From positions 10,992,985-11,056,984 of the forward strand of contig CM041196.1 of the NCBI GenBank assembly GCA_023078555.1: DNA of 64,000 nt, written 5' to 3'. Positions 47,601-59,166 of the stretch are shown here, piece after piece (positions within the stretch are counted from its first letter, which is position 1; each line of letters opens with the position of its first letter). Source of the stretch: Ulva prolifera (taxonomy: Eukaryota > Chlorophyta > Ulvophyceae > Ulvales > Ulvaceae). Below the pieces are notes generated by a model, which was given only the letters and a program-made list of their open reading frames with translations, had not been told where the DNA came from and did no database searches. A program made the translations under genes and the position numbers.

Positions 47601-50600
47601 CCACGCGTTCTTCGTCGGCGCGGACGCGTCCCCACCCCCGTCCGCACGTTCCCGCGCTCACACACGGTCCGGACACAGTCCGTCTCGTGCCGACTCGGGC
47701 AGGAGCGGAGGCGGCGGTCGCATGTTCTTTGTGGACGTTGCAGACGGGCCGAAGAAGGCGCCCCCTAAGCCACCGCAGCCCGGCTTCATGCGTAGTGCAG
47801 AGCGCAAGCTACGTGTCAACACGCATGTACGTCATGCACAGCGCACTAGAGACGGCCGTGAGTCGCCGACGCAGCCGGCCGAGTCGGAGACTTCAAGCTC
47901 TGTGACACCGGCTGCGGAGGAGCCGGGTACGGGGGCGGGTGGTGGCCACGCAAGGGAGATTTCGGCCGGAGGCGGTGGGCGGAGGCGATCGCCTGGGGCT
48001 GCGTCCGGCTTGCGGCCGTGGCAGCGGCACGTGCGCGCTGCTCACGCGGCGGCGGCAACAGCAAAGGACCTCGGCCGCAGCAGCGGCGCCGCCGCTGTCA
48101 CTGCTTCGCCGCTGTCCACCGCCGCCGATCCGCCACTGCGGCAGGGTTCTACGGCGCTGAGTGAGGGTGTGCAGCCGCAGGGGTCGAGGGGCAGCCACGC
48201 TGCACAGGCAGGGGCACAGCACGCGCCGCAGCAGTCAGGAGACGAGTCCGTGGTGGAGGCTGAGTCGCTAGACTTGAGCATGACGCTGTCGCCGTCGGCG
48301 TTTTCGCAGGAGATGCGACAGGTGCAGCGTGCTGTGGGGGCTGCAGCTGGGGACGCCGTGGCTGTGGAGTCCGCGCAGGCCGCGCCCAAGCCACAGCACG
48401 CCACAGCACCACAGCAGGACGGGGACTCGCGAGCCGAAAGGGGCACCGGCGGAGACGGCACAGCCTCCCACGGCACAGCGCGGCGCGGGCGCGAAAGCGG
48501 ACAACCTGCACAGGGCCCGCTTGGACACAATGGCACAATGCATGGCGAACCTGCAGGCAGGGCGGGCCGCGGACGAGCTGAAGATGAGCAGGCGGTGCAT
48601 GCTGCGGGCCCGCAGGTGGGGGGAGCGGCCGGGGTGGCTGGGCCGCGTAGAGGCGAGGCGGCGGAGCAGATGCCGAGGGTGGGCCAGGGCGCCGATGAGG
48701 CCGCACGCATGCTGGCGGAGCTGGTCGCAGAGCACGAGGACAGCCTGATGGACACAGCACACAGCAGCGGATCCGCAGCACGCAGCGCTGGCACAGCCGC
48801 AGCCGTGATGCCCCCCCAAGTCTCCCCGGCCCGCTCGTCAGGTAGTCAAGCTGAGGGGGGCGGCGGATACGAACAAGCGCAGCACACAGCACGCAGCATG
48901 CTGGTCACGCCGAGTGAGCTTGGGCTCAGCTCGGTGGGCACTGGGGGTGGCGCCGACGCTGTTGAGATGCTGAGGGAAGGTTCGGCGGGGGCTGGTGATG
49001 CTGAGCGCGGAGCGGGCGTGGCCGGGGATGCGGAGCAAGCCAGCCCCGGGCGCGCGACTAGTCGGTCGCGCAGTCCGCGGGTGCGAGGCTCGCGGCCAGA
49101 GTCCCCGCCTGGCCCGGATCTCGAGCAGCTGATGGCGGGGCTCCGCGCGCAGCTCGCGGGCCTGCCGATGTCGCCACGCAGTGCGGCGGAGCGCCGTCGC
49201 GGCACCGCAGCACGTCCCGTCAGCGCGCCACCGTCACCGTCGCGGCTCGGCGACGCCGCCTTGCATGACGGCGGTAGCGAGGCAGGTGGCGCACCGGACG
49301 CCACACAGCCGCCGTCGCAGCGGACGGCGCAGCGCAGCACGCACAGCATGTCGCCGCAGCGTACCACGGCGCCGTCGGCTGCGGCCAAACCTCTGTCACC
49401 ACGGCGGCGCTCGGCTACTGAACAGCTTCCAGCCCAAACTGCCGCCACAAGTATTCACGGCAGTCCCTCTGCGTCACCTCGCACAGCACGCAGCACAGCA
49501 GACCGGCTGCGACGTGGTGCTAGCCGCAGCCCGCCCGCGTCAGCCCGCACAGCCCGCAGCACAGCCACAGTCCCTGACCGTGAGACAAGCCGGAGCCCCC
49601 CACGCGCAGCACGCAGCACAGCAGACCGGCTGCACCACTCGCCCAGCAGCGGCCCTCCTGCCAGCCGGGTCACGCGCACTGCCTCCGCGTCTCCCGCAGC
49701 GAAGGGCCCGGCGCAGTCCTTCATCCCGCCGGCACGAGATGTCAGCCTCCGCCACATGCATGAGCATCCCGCTGCAAGGCACGAGACCTCAAACCCCTCT
49801 TTCAAAGCTTCTGAGCGGCTCCGGCCCGCCGGGGCTGCGCCGCGCACGCTCAGCCTCGACACCTGGCCGCCTGAGAAGGTCCGTGCTGACGCCGTCAACC
49901 CTGCAGACCACCGTCCGAGCAGGCCTCTGCGCGCTGCACCACGAACCCTATCACTGTCACGCGACAGCCTCGTCGCCCCCGATGAGCCGAGCAGCGCCAC
50001 GTCCGCCGAGTCGGACAGCGCCGACGGCGCTGCCTGGGGCCCACCGGCCGCGCGGTCTGTGCTGCGCGCTTCGTCCACGCTGCGCGAGAGCACCACGATG
50101 CCGGCAGTGCCGGAGGACGCGGCGCTCGAGGGTCCGGTGCAGTCCCCTGTGCGCGAGTTCCTCGAGCGCAGCAGCGGCGGCGGGGGGGGCGGCTTCGTCA
50201 GCGCGGCGCGCCGCGAGGCGCGCCGCGTGGCGCTGTACGCGCCGCAGCCGGGCCCCCGCTCCGATAGCGAGACGACCGCCGCGTCCGCGGAGCGCCGGTC
50301 GCTCAGCCTCCGCGGCGCGCGGCCGCGCGGCGCTGCGGCCGGGGCCTCTGACTCCGCCGCATACTCACACGGCAGTACGTCGGTCGTGAACTCGTCGGAA
50401 TTTCACAACGCGTACGAGCGCGGCCACGCGTCGGAGGACAGCGCGCCGTTTGACGTTGGCCGCAGCCGCCCCGCGCCAAGTGGCGCCGAGCACACACGTA
50501 AACCACAACCGAGTGATCATGCCGGGAGGGGCGGCGGGAGGTGGGACGCCGAGAGGGCGGCTGCGGCGGGGTCGGGCAAGAATGTGCTGGAATCCGACGA

Positions 50601-51574
50601 CAGCAGTATCAGCTTCCCCGCGCCAACGCTGCGGCCCAGCAGCCTGCAGGGGGCGAGCACGGTGCTCATCAGCAACTCATCGGTGTCGAGTGACGCGGCA
50701 AACCCGATCAGCACGCCGAAGAAGAAGCAGAGGTGTGCTCCGGGAGCGCGCGCTGACTCATGCATGCATGCACCCCCACGTACGAGCTGCCCGTTGTTCC
50801 TGCTGTGCCATGTGCCTCTGCCACTTTGTCGTTGCAACACTCTTGTACCCCAGCTGCTGTCATGATTACATGCTCTGATCGAATGCGGTGGACTCGCTTG
50901 TGTACTATCAGGCACTGGCATGTACAGTATGCATGCCATCAGGGATTGTGAAGTGGTTCGCGCACAGCCATGCATGGAGTCACGCTATGGTGCTCCTGCA
51001 GCAAGACGGCCACTGACCTTGCGAGTGGCTGAGGCACACCAAAGCCTCAGCATCCAGCCATCACTCTCGTCCATCCCTGTGCACGAGGTGGTATCAGCAC
51101 ACAAATGCATGACATGCACACTCATGCTGACCATGCGTCCGCCGTCTCCGCAGGTGCACCACAGAAGCCACAGCCCTCGCAAGCGTGTACGTCCCGAGCC
51201 CCCTCGCCACTCGCGACACCGCCGCAAGCGCCGCGCCTGGGCCTCTGGACTCGTGGCCCCCGCCCCCGGCGGCCGCGGCATCACCGCTGACCCCCGGCAC
51301 TGTAGGGATCCTGGCCACCCCCCCTCCCGACCCGGTGATCCAATTCTCTCCATCATGCACCAACGTGACAGAATCGCTTGATTTCACGGAGGGCTTCCCG
51401 ACGGATGTGCTGGGGAGCCGGTTCTCAGGGGTCGCTGCTGGGACGGCAGGGGGCTGCCCGTCCGTATGCATGCCGTCCCCTCTGTCGTGTGACCCATGTT
51501 GCCTGGACTCTGCCGAGTTTGTGGCATACGGAGGCTCAGCGTACGAAGACTGTGCGTGGCAGTATCACTGCTGA
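38649..51574 (+). CDS. TBC1D31 (WDR67)-like WD40-TBC-coiled-coil protein with a giant disordered tail
   Basis: Thirteen exons: 38649-39095, 39194-39286, 39411-40166, 40716-41005, 41632-42025, 42459-42836, 43291-43484, 43902-44157, 44444-44825, 45134-45475, 45885-47152, 47482-50732, 51154-51574; phases agree, 2,823 residues. WD40 part ~1-430 (DGTLSMWTSQG, LLLLYDLRNPRLV); TBC-related part ~433-786 (GEFPAAHRAAVWAFLLRLPGN, LAALLSQLAHWCPLF, ATLVSNWARGWFAAFPHPP, WDHVLCNPPWFFPYVVLAY), collinear with TBC1D31; the dual-finger Arg/Gln motifs of active Rab GAPs are not seen, as in that family. Coiled coil ~787-1177. Residues ~1178-2823 are Ser/Pro/Ala/Arg-rich and look disordered, absent from the 1,066-residue human protein. 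TBC1D31 acts at centriolar satellites in ciliogenesis. The exon 8 donor is GC; the exon 10 donor was chosen by phase (a better-looking GTGAGT at 45415 breaks it). The tail could be a separate gene, but its first exon has no early ATG. Confidence 0.8.
40178..40239. repeat. Two adjacent perfect hairpins just inside a TBC1D31-like intron
   Basis: First hairpin 40178-40206: 12-bp stem TGCTGAACCAAC/GTTGGTTCAGCA, loop TTCTT. Second 40211-40239: 13-bp stem GTAATGCAGCAGC/GCTGCTGCATTAC, loop GCT. They begin 12 nt after the exon 3 donor (GT at 40167). Confidence 0.9.
41029..41075. repeat. 16-bp perfect inverted repeat in TBC1D31-like intron 4
   Basis: Arms TTGTGGCAGTCCAGTG and CACTGGACTGCCACAA around 15 nt containing ACCGC. 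Related short inverted repeats (CCAGTGGT...ACCGC-type core) lie at 9583-9610, about 16327-16348 and 16393-16419, suggesting a small dispersed family. Confidence 0.8.
41515..41623 (-). mobile_element. MITE copy 5, hAT-like, at the 3' splice site of TBC1D31-like intron 4
   Basis: 109 bp, CAGTGTTGGGTCATCGGG to CGACCCCACCCTG, inserted opposite to the gene. Perfect 8-bp duplication ATGCGCAG at 41507-41514 and 41624-41631. The AG of the right copy is the acceptor: exon 5 begins at 41632, and phase (CA plus G) and homology (QYPLQDTRLQQRL) confirm it. Confidence 0.92.
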
Positions 51575-53460
51575 TGAAGTGTGCCTTTTGCCTGGTGAAT
51601 TTGGCTGGGTGGTAAAACGCAGTTGTCAAAGACTGTCGTTGTTGTGTGGTTGATGAACAAGAATATTGAGACGGCGTCAAGCCAAAAACGGATGAGTCCG
51701 ACAGAAACCGCAACCACAGGCGCGTAGAAGATATGAGTCTCCTCAAATTGTGAGATGATGCTGATGTGGCAGTGTGGTGCCATCGTAAGTGCAAGCAATC
51801 CCTGCGCAGGTTGCTGATTTGTGATATTTGTGGCTGGCTGGGCCGGGCTTGCGTGTGATAGCCTATCACACTAACAGGGGTAGGTGGCGCTGTGGCATGG
51901 CATCTGCCTGAGACCTCGAGCTGGCAGGCACCTGCAGTGTTTGAGCTTTCCTCGTCTTCCTTGTGATGTTAATCAGATGATGAGCCATTTGGTCAGATGA
52001 TGTAACGAGTCGGAGATGCCCCGCGCACAGGGAACATCAGGCTTGCAAGCCATTCTTCCCAGTCTGACACCACAACACTGCAACCCTCTAGTGCAGGCAT
52101 GCGGATATGACCGCTTCCGCCGGCTGATGGGAATTCCTATGTGTTTCGCGACCATCGAGAACGGGCTGTTGTCTGAATGCACGATGACTCGCACGCTCTC
52201 GTGTTGCTGTGGCAATTGCTCCCGATTTGCGCGATCGCCCGTGGACCACCACCTGTGCAGCAGTGATTGACATCCGCAATTCCTTCGCTTACATGAATCG
52301 GAAACAACTTCAAAAGGCGTTGTGCGCTGTCCACTCGCGGCGAGCGGCACACATCCACCGGGCTCGCTTGGCCCACAAGCACGATGCTGGCGGAGATATC
52401 GGGTACACCTGCTGTTCAGCGCCGGGGTAGGACGTACGACAGGAAATTCTGCTGCTGCATGGCAGCTGTTGTATGCGTACCGGAGTACTGCGCGTTTGGC
52501 TTTCACTCGTGACGATGCTCCGCTTGAACGACAGGCAAACGTTCTGTGAGACACCCATGCAGCGCTTTTCAGAGTGCAGTCCAAACGTGTAACTGGTGCG
52601 GTCAGATGTATTGTCGATGTATCTCCTGTTGCTGGCATGTATGTGCGAAGAGTGTGTCACCTGTGAGCAATGCGCGATCGTGTGCACAGTGACAAGAATG
52701 TGGCGCTATGCGTGTCCACCACACCTGCGGCTTGCGGCAAGGCTGTCACAGCGACACGCGTTGTACCGCCACTATCGCACCACACCCGCAATTCCCTGGC
52801 ATGCAAAACAGGTGCCAGTGACAAGGCAGAGTAATCCCGCGGCTAAACCTGGAACGCATCAGTATAGCTTCACTCGCTGACCGATTATGATCGCACATTT
52901 TGTTCCCCAGTCTCAACTCATTCAACTTCCGGAAACCTACACAAGGCTACTTTCCGCAACTTCTACGTAAAATTATCAGCAAAGCTCTCTCGCATCGTTG
53001 TCTGGGCTGTACGCTGAATTCTTTTTTTCATACATTGCACCCGCCAGCGAATTGCGAGCAGCAGAGGTCTTCCTTGCGGGGCTCGTGACGTCAAAGCCGC
53101 AAAGAGTAAACGACTGGCCACCAGCTACAGTCAAAACTGCGTAATTGGGTACAGAAAGCTGAATCTTGAAGACAGCAGCTAGGTTTCTAATAGGTTGGTT
53201 CGATCTGCATCTGCATCCTTTGAATACTGCTGTCGCAGGTCGCGCTGCCATCGAATGTGCCGCTTGCCAAGATTCAGCTCTGCATTTTTTTCTCTTGATT
53301 TGTAGAATTGACTGTGGAGCGAGTATCTCTCGATGGCACCAATAACCGCTTCTGACCTGATTCGTTGCGTGCGGTGTGCAGGACAACACGACCGACCTCA
53401 CTGCAGAACTTCAGCCCCAGCAGATTATTAGATCCAGCTTCGACTAGCAGCTGGGAAGCG
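51575..53460. other. Intergenic region before the first pseudokinase gene
   Basis: Less GC-rich than the preceding exons. A 221-codon minus-strand frame with ATG at 52638 ends at 51973; it is Arg/Ser/Cys-rich with no domain and is not called. The region should hold the promoter and 5' UTR of the gene starting at 53461. Confidence 0.45.
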
Positions 53461-56400
53461 ATGTCCAGTATCCTAGCAGCAACTGCTGCGCCTGGGGCCC
53501 GTTCCGCCCCCTTGCCCATTACAACATGTGCAGCCACTGCTGCCCCGACTGCCGGTATGGGGTCCACTGCATCAAGCTATGGTGAACTTACGGAAGGCCG
53601 GCTCTCTGCTCGATCTAGCGTTGCAGATTTTGATGTAGCGAACCTTTGTGGAGACGACTTGAGCAAGGATCAAGCCCACCATGCCCAGCTCGGATACAAG
53701 GACGAGCTAGAAGTGCGTTTTATTTGGGATCGCGTCCTGGGAAAGGGACAGCACGGCACGTCAACCCGCGTCGTGATTGATCGGTTCACAGGGCAGGAGT
53801 ACGCCTGCAAGAAGATGCCGAAGCAAGCTCCGCGTGATCTCCTGCCGGACAACGCCTCCGCAGACGAAATTGCTCAGGCAGGTGCACAGCAGGTGGATCA
53901 CATTCGCCGAGAAATCACCTTGTTCACCAAGCTCCGTTCAAGCCTGAACGTTGCCAAGCTCGAGCAAGTCTACGAGGATTCCGACAATGTGTACCTCGTC
54001 TTGGAGAAATGTGATGGCCCGACCCTTGCCGAGGTGTCGGAAGCAGGCCCTGTAACCGAGGCGGACGTGAGTACGTACATGCGGTCTGTTGTACGCACCA
54101 TTGTGCAGTGCCACGACGAGAACGAGGTGCACGCTGGCGTGGAGCCCAGCAAGTTCATGCTACTGACCGAAGATCGCCAGAGTCCTGTGAAAGCAACAGG
54201 CTTCGGACGACCTGGAGGTGTGTCTCCCCAAGAACATCTTGCCAGTCAATTGTGTGGATCACTCGTTCTCGCTCTGGGCGCGTGTGCACTTCGTGAACAT
54301 GGCGTATCTGCGCAGGTATCCTCAGGAAACTCACCAACATAGCTCCAGAAATGTTTTCCAAGATGCCTTCGGGCGTGGGGAAGAATGCGGACACCTGGGC
54401 CGCAGGCATCATGGCGACCAGGCTGCTGACGGAGTACTTCCCTTTCGACGATGTGTTGAGTGCGTTTCTCCTTGTACGTCATTGACCACGTTTCTTCCGA
54501 AAATTCCATGTTGTCGCCGTTTGAATGCGCCCTCTGTGGAAGGTCAACGTGACTTTGGTGCTCCGCTGCTGCGCTCATCCATTGCTTCCAGACACCTCAA
54601 CCAGCGCTCCTGCAGCTACTCCCTCGAATCCCTCTGTCCCATGGTATGCGGTTGTCGTCAGTGTGCGATGATGGTGGCTCCCAAACACCGACCAGTCCTT
54701 CCGTGGCCTTCAGTGGCTGAGCCTCACATCGCAAGGCCTCACTGCACACTGTCTGGAAACTTTGTCATGCGCCCATTCGCGTCGCGACTCCACACTCCCT
54801 GAGTTCGTTCATCTCTCCGCAGCCTAGTCCATGTCTGCCGGCGGCGTCATGCAACAGCTCACGCTGAACTACACCAACTTGCAGGCAATGTCGTAGACTG
54901 CACAGGCGTCCTAGCGCCACTGGCACCCGTGACCAGCGTCCTTGACGAGAACCCACTGATGCCCAGCGGCGCTGCGCTGTTTGTGTCAGCGATGGTGATG
55001 CTCCTCGACTTCTCCCGCCCCAAGTGGCAGCCGGTCACAGCCCAGGCGAAGGACTTCGTCGTGAAGTGCCTGGACATGTGCGCCCCCACCACACTCCCTC
55101 CGCCCGACACATGCGCCTATCACATGCGCAGCTTATGCATGCGGGTATCGCAGTCGTCTTCAGCGATATGCCATGCTCAGCTTGCCATGTCTCAGGTGGC
55201 AATAGTATGCCCGCAAGTAGTAGCTAGGCACCAGTGCGGTGACACCATCTGACAACGCGTCACTTGCATGGAAATGCGAGCCAGCATTTGCCTGCAAATT
55301 CACTCGAATGCCCTGTTACATCAAGTGACCCAATATATAGGGCTGGCCTATACCGGTATAAGGGGTTATACCGGTATATGCGTATAGGGTATATATACCG
55401 GTATAAGTTCAAAATCAACAGAATAAGGGGTATAATCTCGATATGTCGGTATACCCTTGAGAGGGGTATATTCAAGTTGCGATATACCCTTGCAGAGCAT
55501 TATTCCCCTCAGCAACGGGGGTACAGTGGGGCTACGGAGCCTACCAGTTCATTAAACATCTGTGGATCTGTGCTTGAGGCGACTCCATACGTTACTGTGA
55601 TATCATACATGATAAACATCCGTGCTAGTTCTGAGGGATGCACAGAGGAGATTGAAAGCGATCCACATTTCTGTTCGACAATGTGTTCTCATCGTCTTAG
55701 TAAGTTGTGCGTAACATGCTGACAGTCCTGTCGCCCAACGTGCAGCCTGGATCGGCTTGGACCAGGCTGAGCGTTGTCGAGGTCCCCAGCGTCCAGACGC
55801 ACACGTTCTACTTAGTATGCACTCATGTGGGCAAGGTTGTTAGCTCGGCAGCCCGTCGAGGTGTCATGCGAATGCCCACACTCGGGCACACGTCGCGCAG
55901 CTCAGGTTAAAAGATCAGCCGCGAAGTCAAGTGAGCCCTCGCACTTTAATCGTAACGTACTATGTCATTTTATGTGCTCCTGGTTGTTGTGTACGTGCAC
56001 TACAGCCAGTAGCATCGAAAGCATGGTGCGCTGTCCAGAGCGAGCTGAGTGTCCGACACGCACAGATCGGATGAATATATCCTGCCTTACTCCAAGTATG
56101 TGTATATATACTGCAATAATCTCGATTTGTATACATATTGCTGCTAGGAATGCCATGTCCCTTGAGCGAGCCAGCACATGATCACGCTTTGCTTCAGTTG
56201 ACGAGCTCAAGAAGCTAGCATGGATCTCTTCAACAACATTCAACAGTGTTGAACAATAGTAGGTGAATGGGCTGTGCATGCGCTGTCTAAGGGCTGTGGA
56301 CGGGCCGTGAATGGGTGATGGACGGGCCGTGAATGGGTGATGGACGGGCTGTGAATAGGTGCTGTGGATACTGTCTCTTGGCCATCATACACATCGCCGG

Positions 56401-59166
56401 TCAATTCAGTGACTTATGTAGGCGTAAAGTACTGTTCACGTAGATTCCAACAATATAAATAGCTTGCTCTGTAACTTTCTGAGCGAATTGCAGTCAATCT
56501 TGGAAAGTGAGTAAGGCATTGAGTGTTTTTCCACCCTAACCTGAAACACTCAACAATGCCTACACAGCGCCTATAAACCTGAAATGAATACTTTCAGTAT
56601 CAGTAGACATCACAAGAACAAGGGCTTTCTGAATATCTAATTGTTTCTGTGATCAGATGTTTCATCGCGTCTCTATCATCGAAAACGTTCATTATACCTT
56701 TATCTTATACCTGTATACCCTGGGTATAAGAATATATACCCTTATACCGGTATATGGAACCCAATATACCCCTTGGGGCCAGCCCTACCAATATATGATT
56801 TCCCCCTGATATGCAGGAACGCGGCTCGCCGGTGGACCTCACGCGAGGCGCTGGCGCACCCGTGGCTGCAGCGGCTCAAACCCCGCGCCTCCGGCGACGC
56901 CGACGTCCCCGCCGGCGTCGTCCAGCGCATTCAGCGCTTCGGCAGCTTCAACGAGTTCAAGCGGGCCGCGCTCGAGAACATCGCTGAGCGCTGCCTCAAG
57001 CAGTCCATGGGCCTCCGCTCCGGCGCCGCCGGCGCCGCCAGCGGCGTTGCGGCCGCCGCCGCGGCCAACCCTGCGCCCGGCGCTCCCTCCTCTGCGGACG
57101 CCTCAGCCAGCGATGTCCCCCCGACCCCGGCGAAGCACGCGCAGCACGCAGCAGGCGTGACTCGCGCAGACAATGCGGCAGACGTCTCGCCACAGTCGCA
57201 TGCGCACGGGGACGCCGCTACGGCAGCGGGCCCGGTGCCGCTCCATGCCGCCTCTGCGGCTGTAGACGCACAGGGAAATGTTGGTGACGGCGGAGCGGAG
57301 GGTGCGGATGTAGGTGCGGCATCGGCACAGGGTGCTGAGGTCGTGGCTGATGTCGTCGGCACGGGGAGCCCCGGCATCGGCAAAGCGAAGCGGCTGCTGA
57401 AGCACATGATGGTGACCGACGGCACAGTGCGCCACCGCCCCTCCAATCCGCTGTTTCAAACGATGAATGCCATGTAGCCTGGACGCTCCGGCCTGCTGCC
57501 ATTGCGCATCATGCATGCGTGGCATGTGCACGCTGCAGATCCTATGACCTGCGCCGTGGAAGCGCTCTCTCCGCTGTGGTGTTTGCAGTGGCGTGCACAG
57601 CACTGACATGCATGTCGCTCATGTGTGCAGATCGACCGGTTCACGCTCGCCGACGGCCTCGAAACGCTCGGCTACGACGTGCCTGAGCAGGACCTCGAGC
57701 ACCTGCTGGAGCAGCTCTCGGCGGTGCCGGGGCTGACCACCTCCACGGCCGTGACTTCCGCGAGCCTCGCCGCGAGCCAGCTGGACGCGGCCGCGAGCCC
57801 GGAAGAGTGGCGCGTCATGGCGCGCGCCGCCTTTGACGCGCTCGACCTGGACGGGGACGGCAAGGTGCACCGGGAGGAGATGGCCGCACTGTTGGCAGGC
57901 CGGTGCCCGAAAGACGTGCGCTCTTGCCTGTGCATTGCATGTCCGCTGCACTGTGTTGCCGCGGGTGTCTATGTCCTGTGCTCTGCCACGTACCGTGGCA
58001 GCTGTGGACATGTAAGACGAATTGCCAGTCGCTGTGCAGATATATTTGATTGTTTGTGCGAGTTGCTGTTGTTGAATTCACATGCTTGCCAGGAAATTGT
58101 CCCCTATTATCTGCGCTGCAGATGTGCCTGAGTGTAGCGTATTCTCCTTCCCTACGCACACGTCCCCCAACTTGTATACCCTAGCGCCTCCGTCCCCTGC
58201 AATATCTGTTTTTTTCCGGCTGTGCTCCTGGGAATGCTCTCCATATCTCAATCCTCAAACAATACAGAATTGTTGTTACTGGTTGACCAACGCAGCAGCA
58301 CCTCCGCCGATGTGCAGGAGATCGACGAGGCGGTCAGCCAAGCAATCTCGGAGGCCGGGCTCCCCCCGGACGCCGACTCCCTCGACCACGAGGCCTTCCT
58401 GCAGCTCGTCACCGCCGACAACAGCCCGTCCGCAGCACACAGCATGACGAAGTTCCCGTCGATGGCGCAGCAGGACCCCTGGGCTGTGCCGTCGTTCTCC
58501 GGCATGCTCAAGCGCGCGTGCAGCACCACCCTGCGCCGGTACTCCTGCTCCGGAAGCGCGTGTGTGGACGGCGGTAGATGCCCGGAGGTGATCGTGAAGG
58601 CGGATGCCAGGGAGGACGCGCCGGCGGGTAGCGCCGACGAGGTGCCGCTGAAGGTGGCGGTCGGGGGGATTCTGAAGGAGGAGGTGGGGTGTATAATGGC
58701 GGCGACGCACCATGCACGCATCCGCTCCCGCGGCGAGAATGTGTACATGCCATGCATGGACGCGGCGCTCGCGTCGGCGGAGCTGCAGCCGGTGGGGGAG
58801 GACGTGTATGTCGCGAAGGCTGCGCAGTCCGCGGGTGGGGGCGGCGGAGGAAACCCTGCGCTGCCGATGGAGGTCGGCGGGGACGGCGGTGGCGGCGGAG
58901 GGGGCCGCCGGGAGGAGGTCGCGGCGGACAGCTCTCGGGACGGGGATGATGACGATGTAGTCGCGAAGCAGGTCTGGGGAGCATCGCGGGTGAGTCAGGA
59001 CCGTATCCGCCGAATGTTCCAGTTCCCGGGGAGCCCCGTGGCGGCTCACCTCGAGGCTGTGGCTGAGACCGGCTCAAGCGACGAGCTCGCGGAACGTGAG
59101 GGGTCGTCAGGGTTTGGCACTGCTGTGCTGGGTGGCGGGGTGACGACCGTGCCACATTTTGCTTGA
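53461..59166 (+). CDS. CDPK-like pseudokinase with EF-hands, copy A
   Basis: Six exons: 53461-54217, 54316-54459, 54885-55077, 56817-57426, 57631-57915, 58318-59166; phases agree, 945 residues. Kinase fold: Gly loop VLGKGQHG (~92-99), ATP-site Lys in EYACKK (~117), helix-C Glu in RREITLF (~151), then QCHDENEVHAGVEPSKFML where HRDLKPEN is expected, and KATGFGR in place of DFG; IAPEMF (APE) and GKNADTWAAGIMATRLL follow. The catalytic Asp, loop Lys and metal-binding Asp are thus all replaced, so phosphotransfer is unlikely. REALAHPWL ends the kinase domain, QRIQRFGSFNEFKRAALE is the CDPK junction, then a ~150-residue Ala-rich insert, a degenerate EF-hand (VTDGTIDRF), a canonical loop DLDGDGKVHREE, a weak one (DADSLDHEAF), and a Gly-rich tail. 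It probably acts as a calcium-responsive scaffold. Intron 3 holds a 1.45-kb transposon. Confidence 0.88.
55338..56787. mobile_element. Non-autonomous hAT-like DNA transposon, 1,450 bp
   Basis: Ends TAGGGCTGGCC and GGCCAGCCCTA are perfect 11-bp terminal inverted repeats, flanked on both sides by the 8-bp duplication CCAATATA (55330-55337 and 56788-56795). Subterminal regions carry several TATACCGGTATA palindromes and related TATACC words. The interior is AT-rich, has no transposase frame (longest open frames ~100-150 codons) and contains a 22-bp tandem repeat near 56298. It fills most of intron 3 of pseudokinase copy A and ends 29 bp before exon 4. The intact ends and duplication suggest a fairly recent insertion. 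Confidence 0.92.
56298..56363 (+). repeat. 22-bp tandem repeat, three copies, inside the transposon
   Basis: Units of GGACGGGCCGTGAATGGGTG type; the last unit has two changes. Confidence 0.8.

Noticed and set aside
49181-50389. 402-codon alternative plus frame, Arg/Pro-rich
   Set aside because: Out-of-frame reading of exon 12; high GC and few stops explain its length.
51973-52638. 221-codon minus-strand frame starting with ATG
   Set aside because: Composition looks random (Arg/Ser/Cys-rich); no motif or neighbour supports it.
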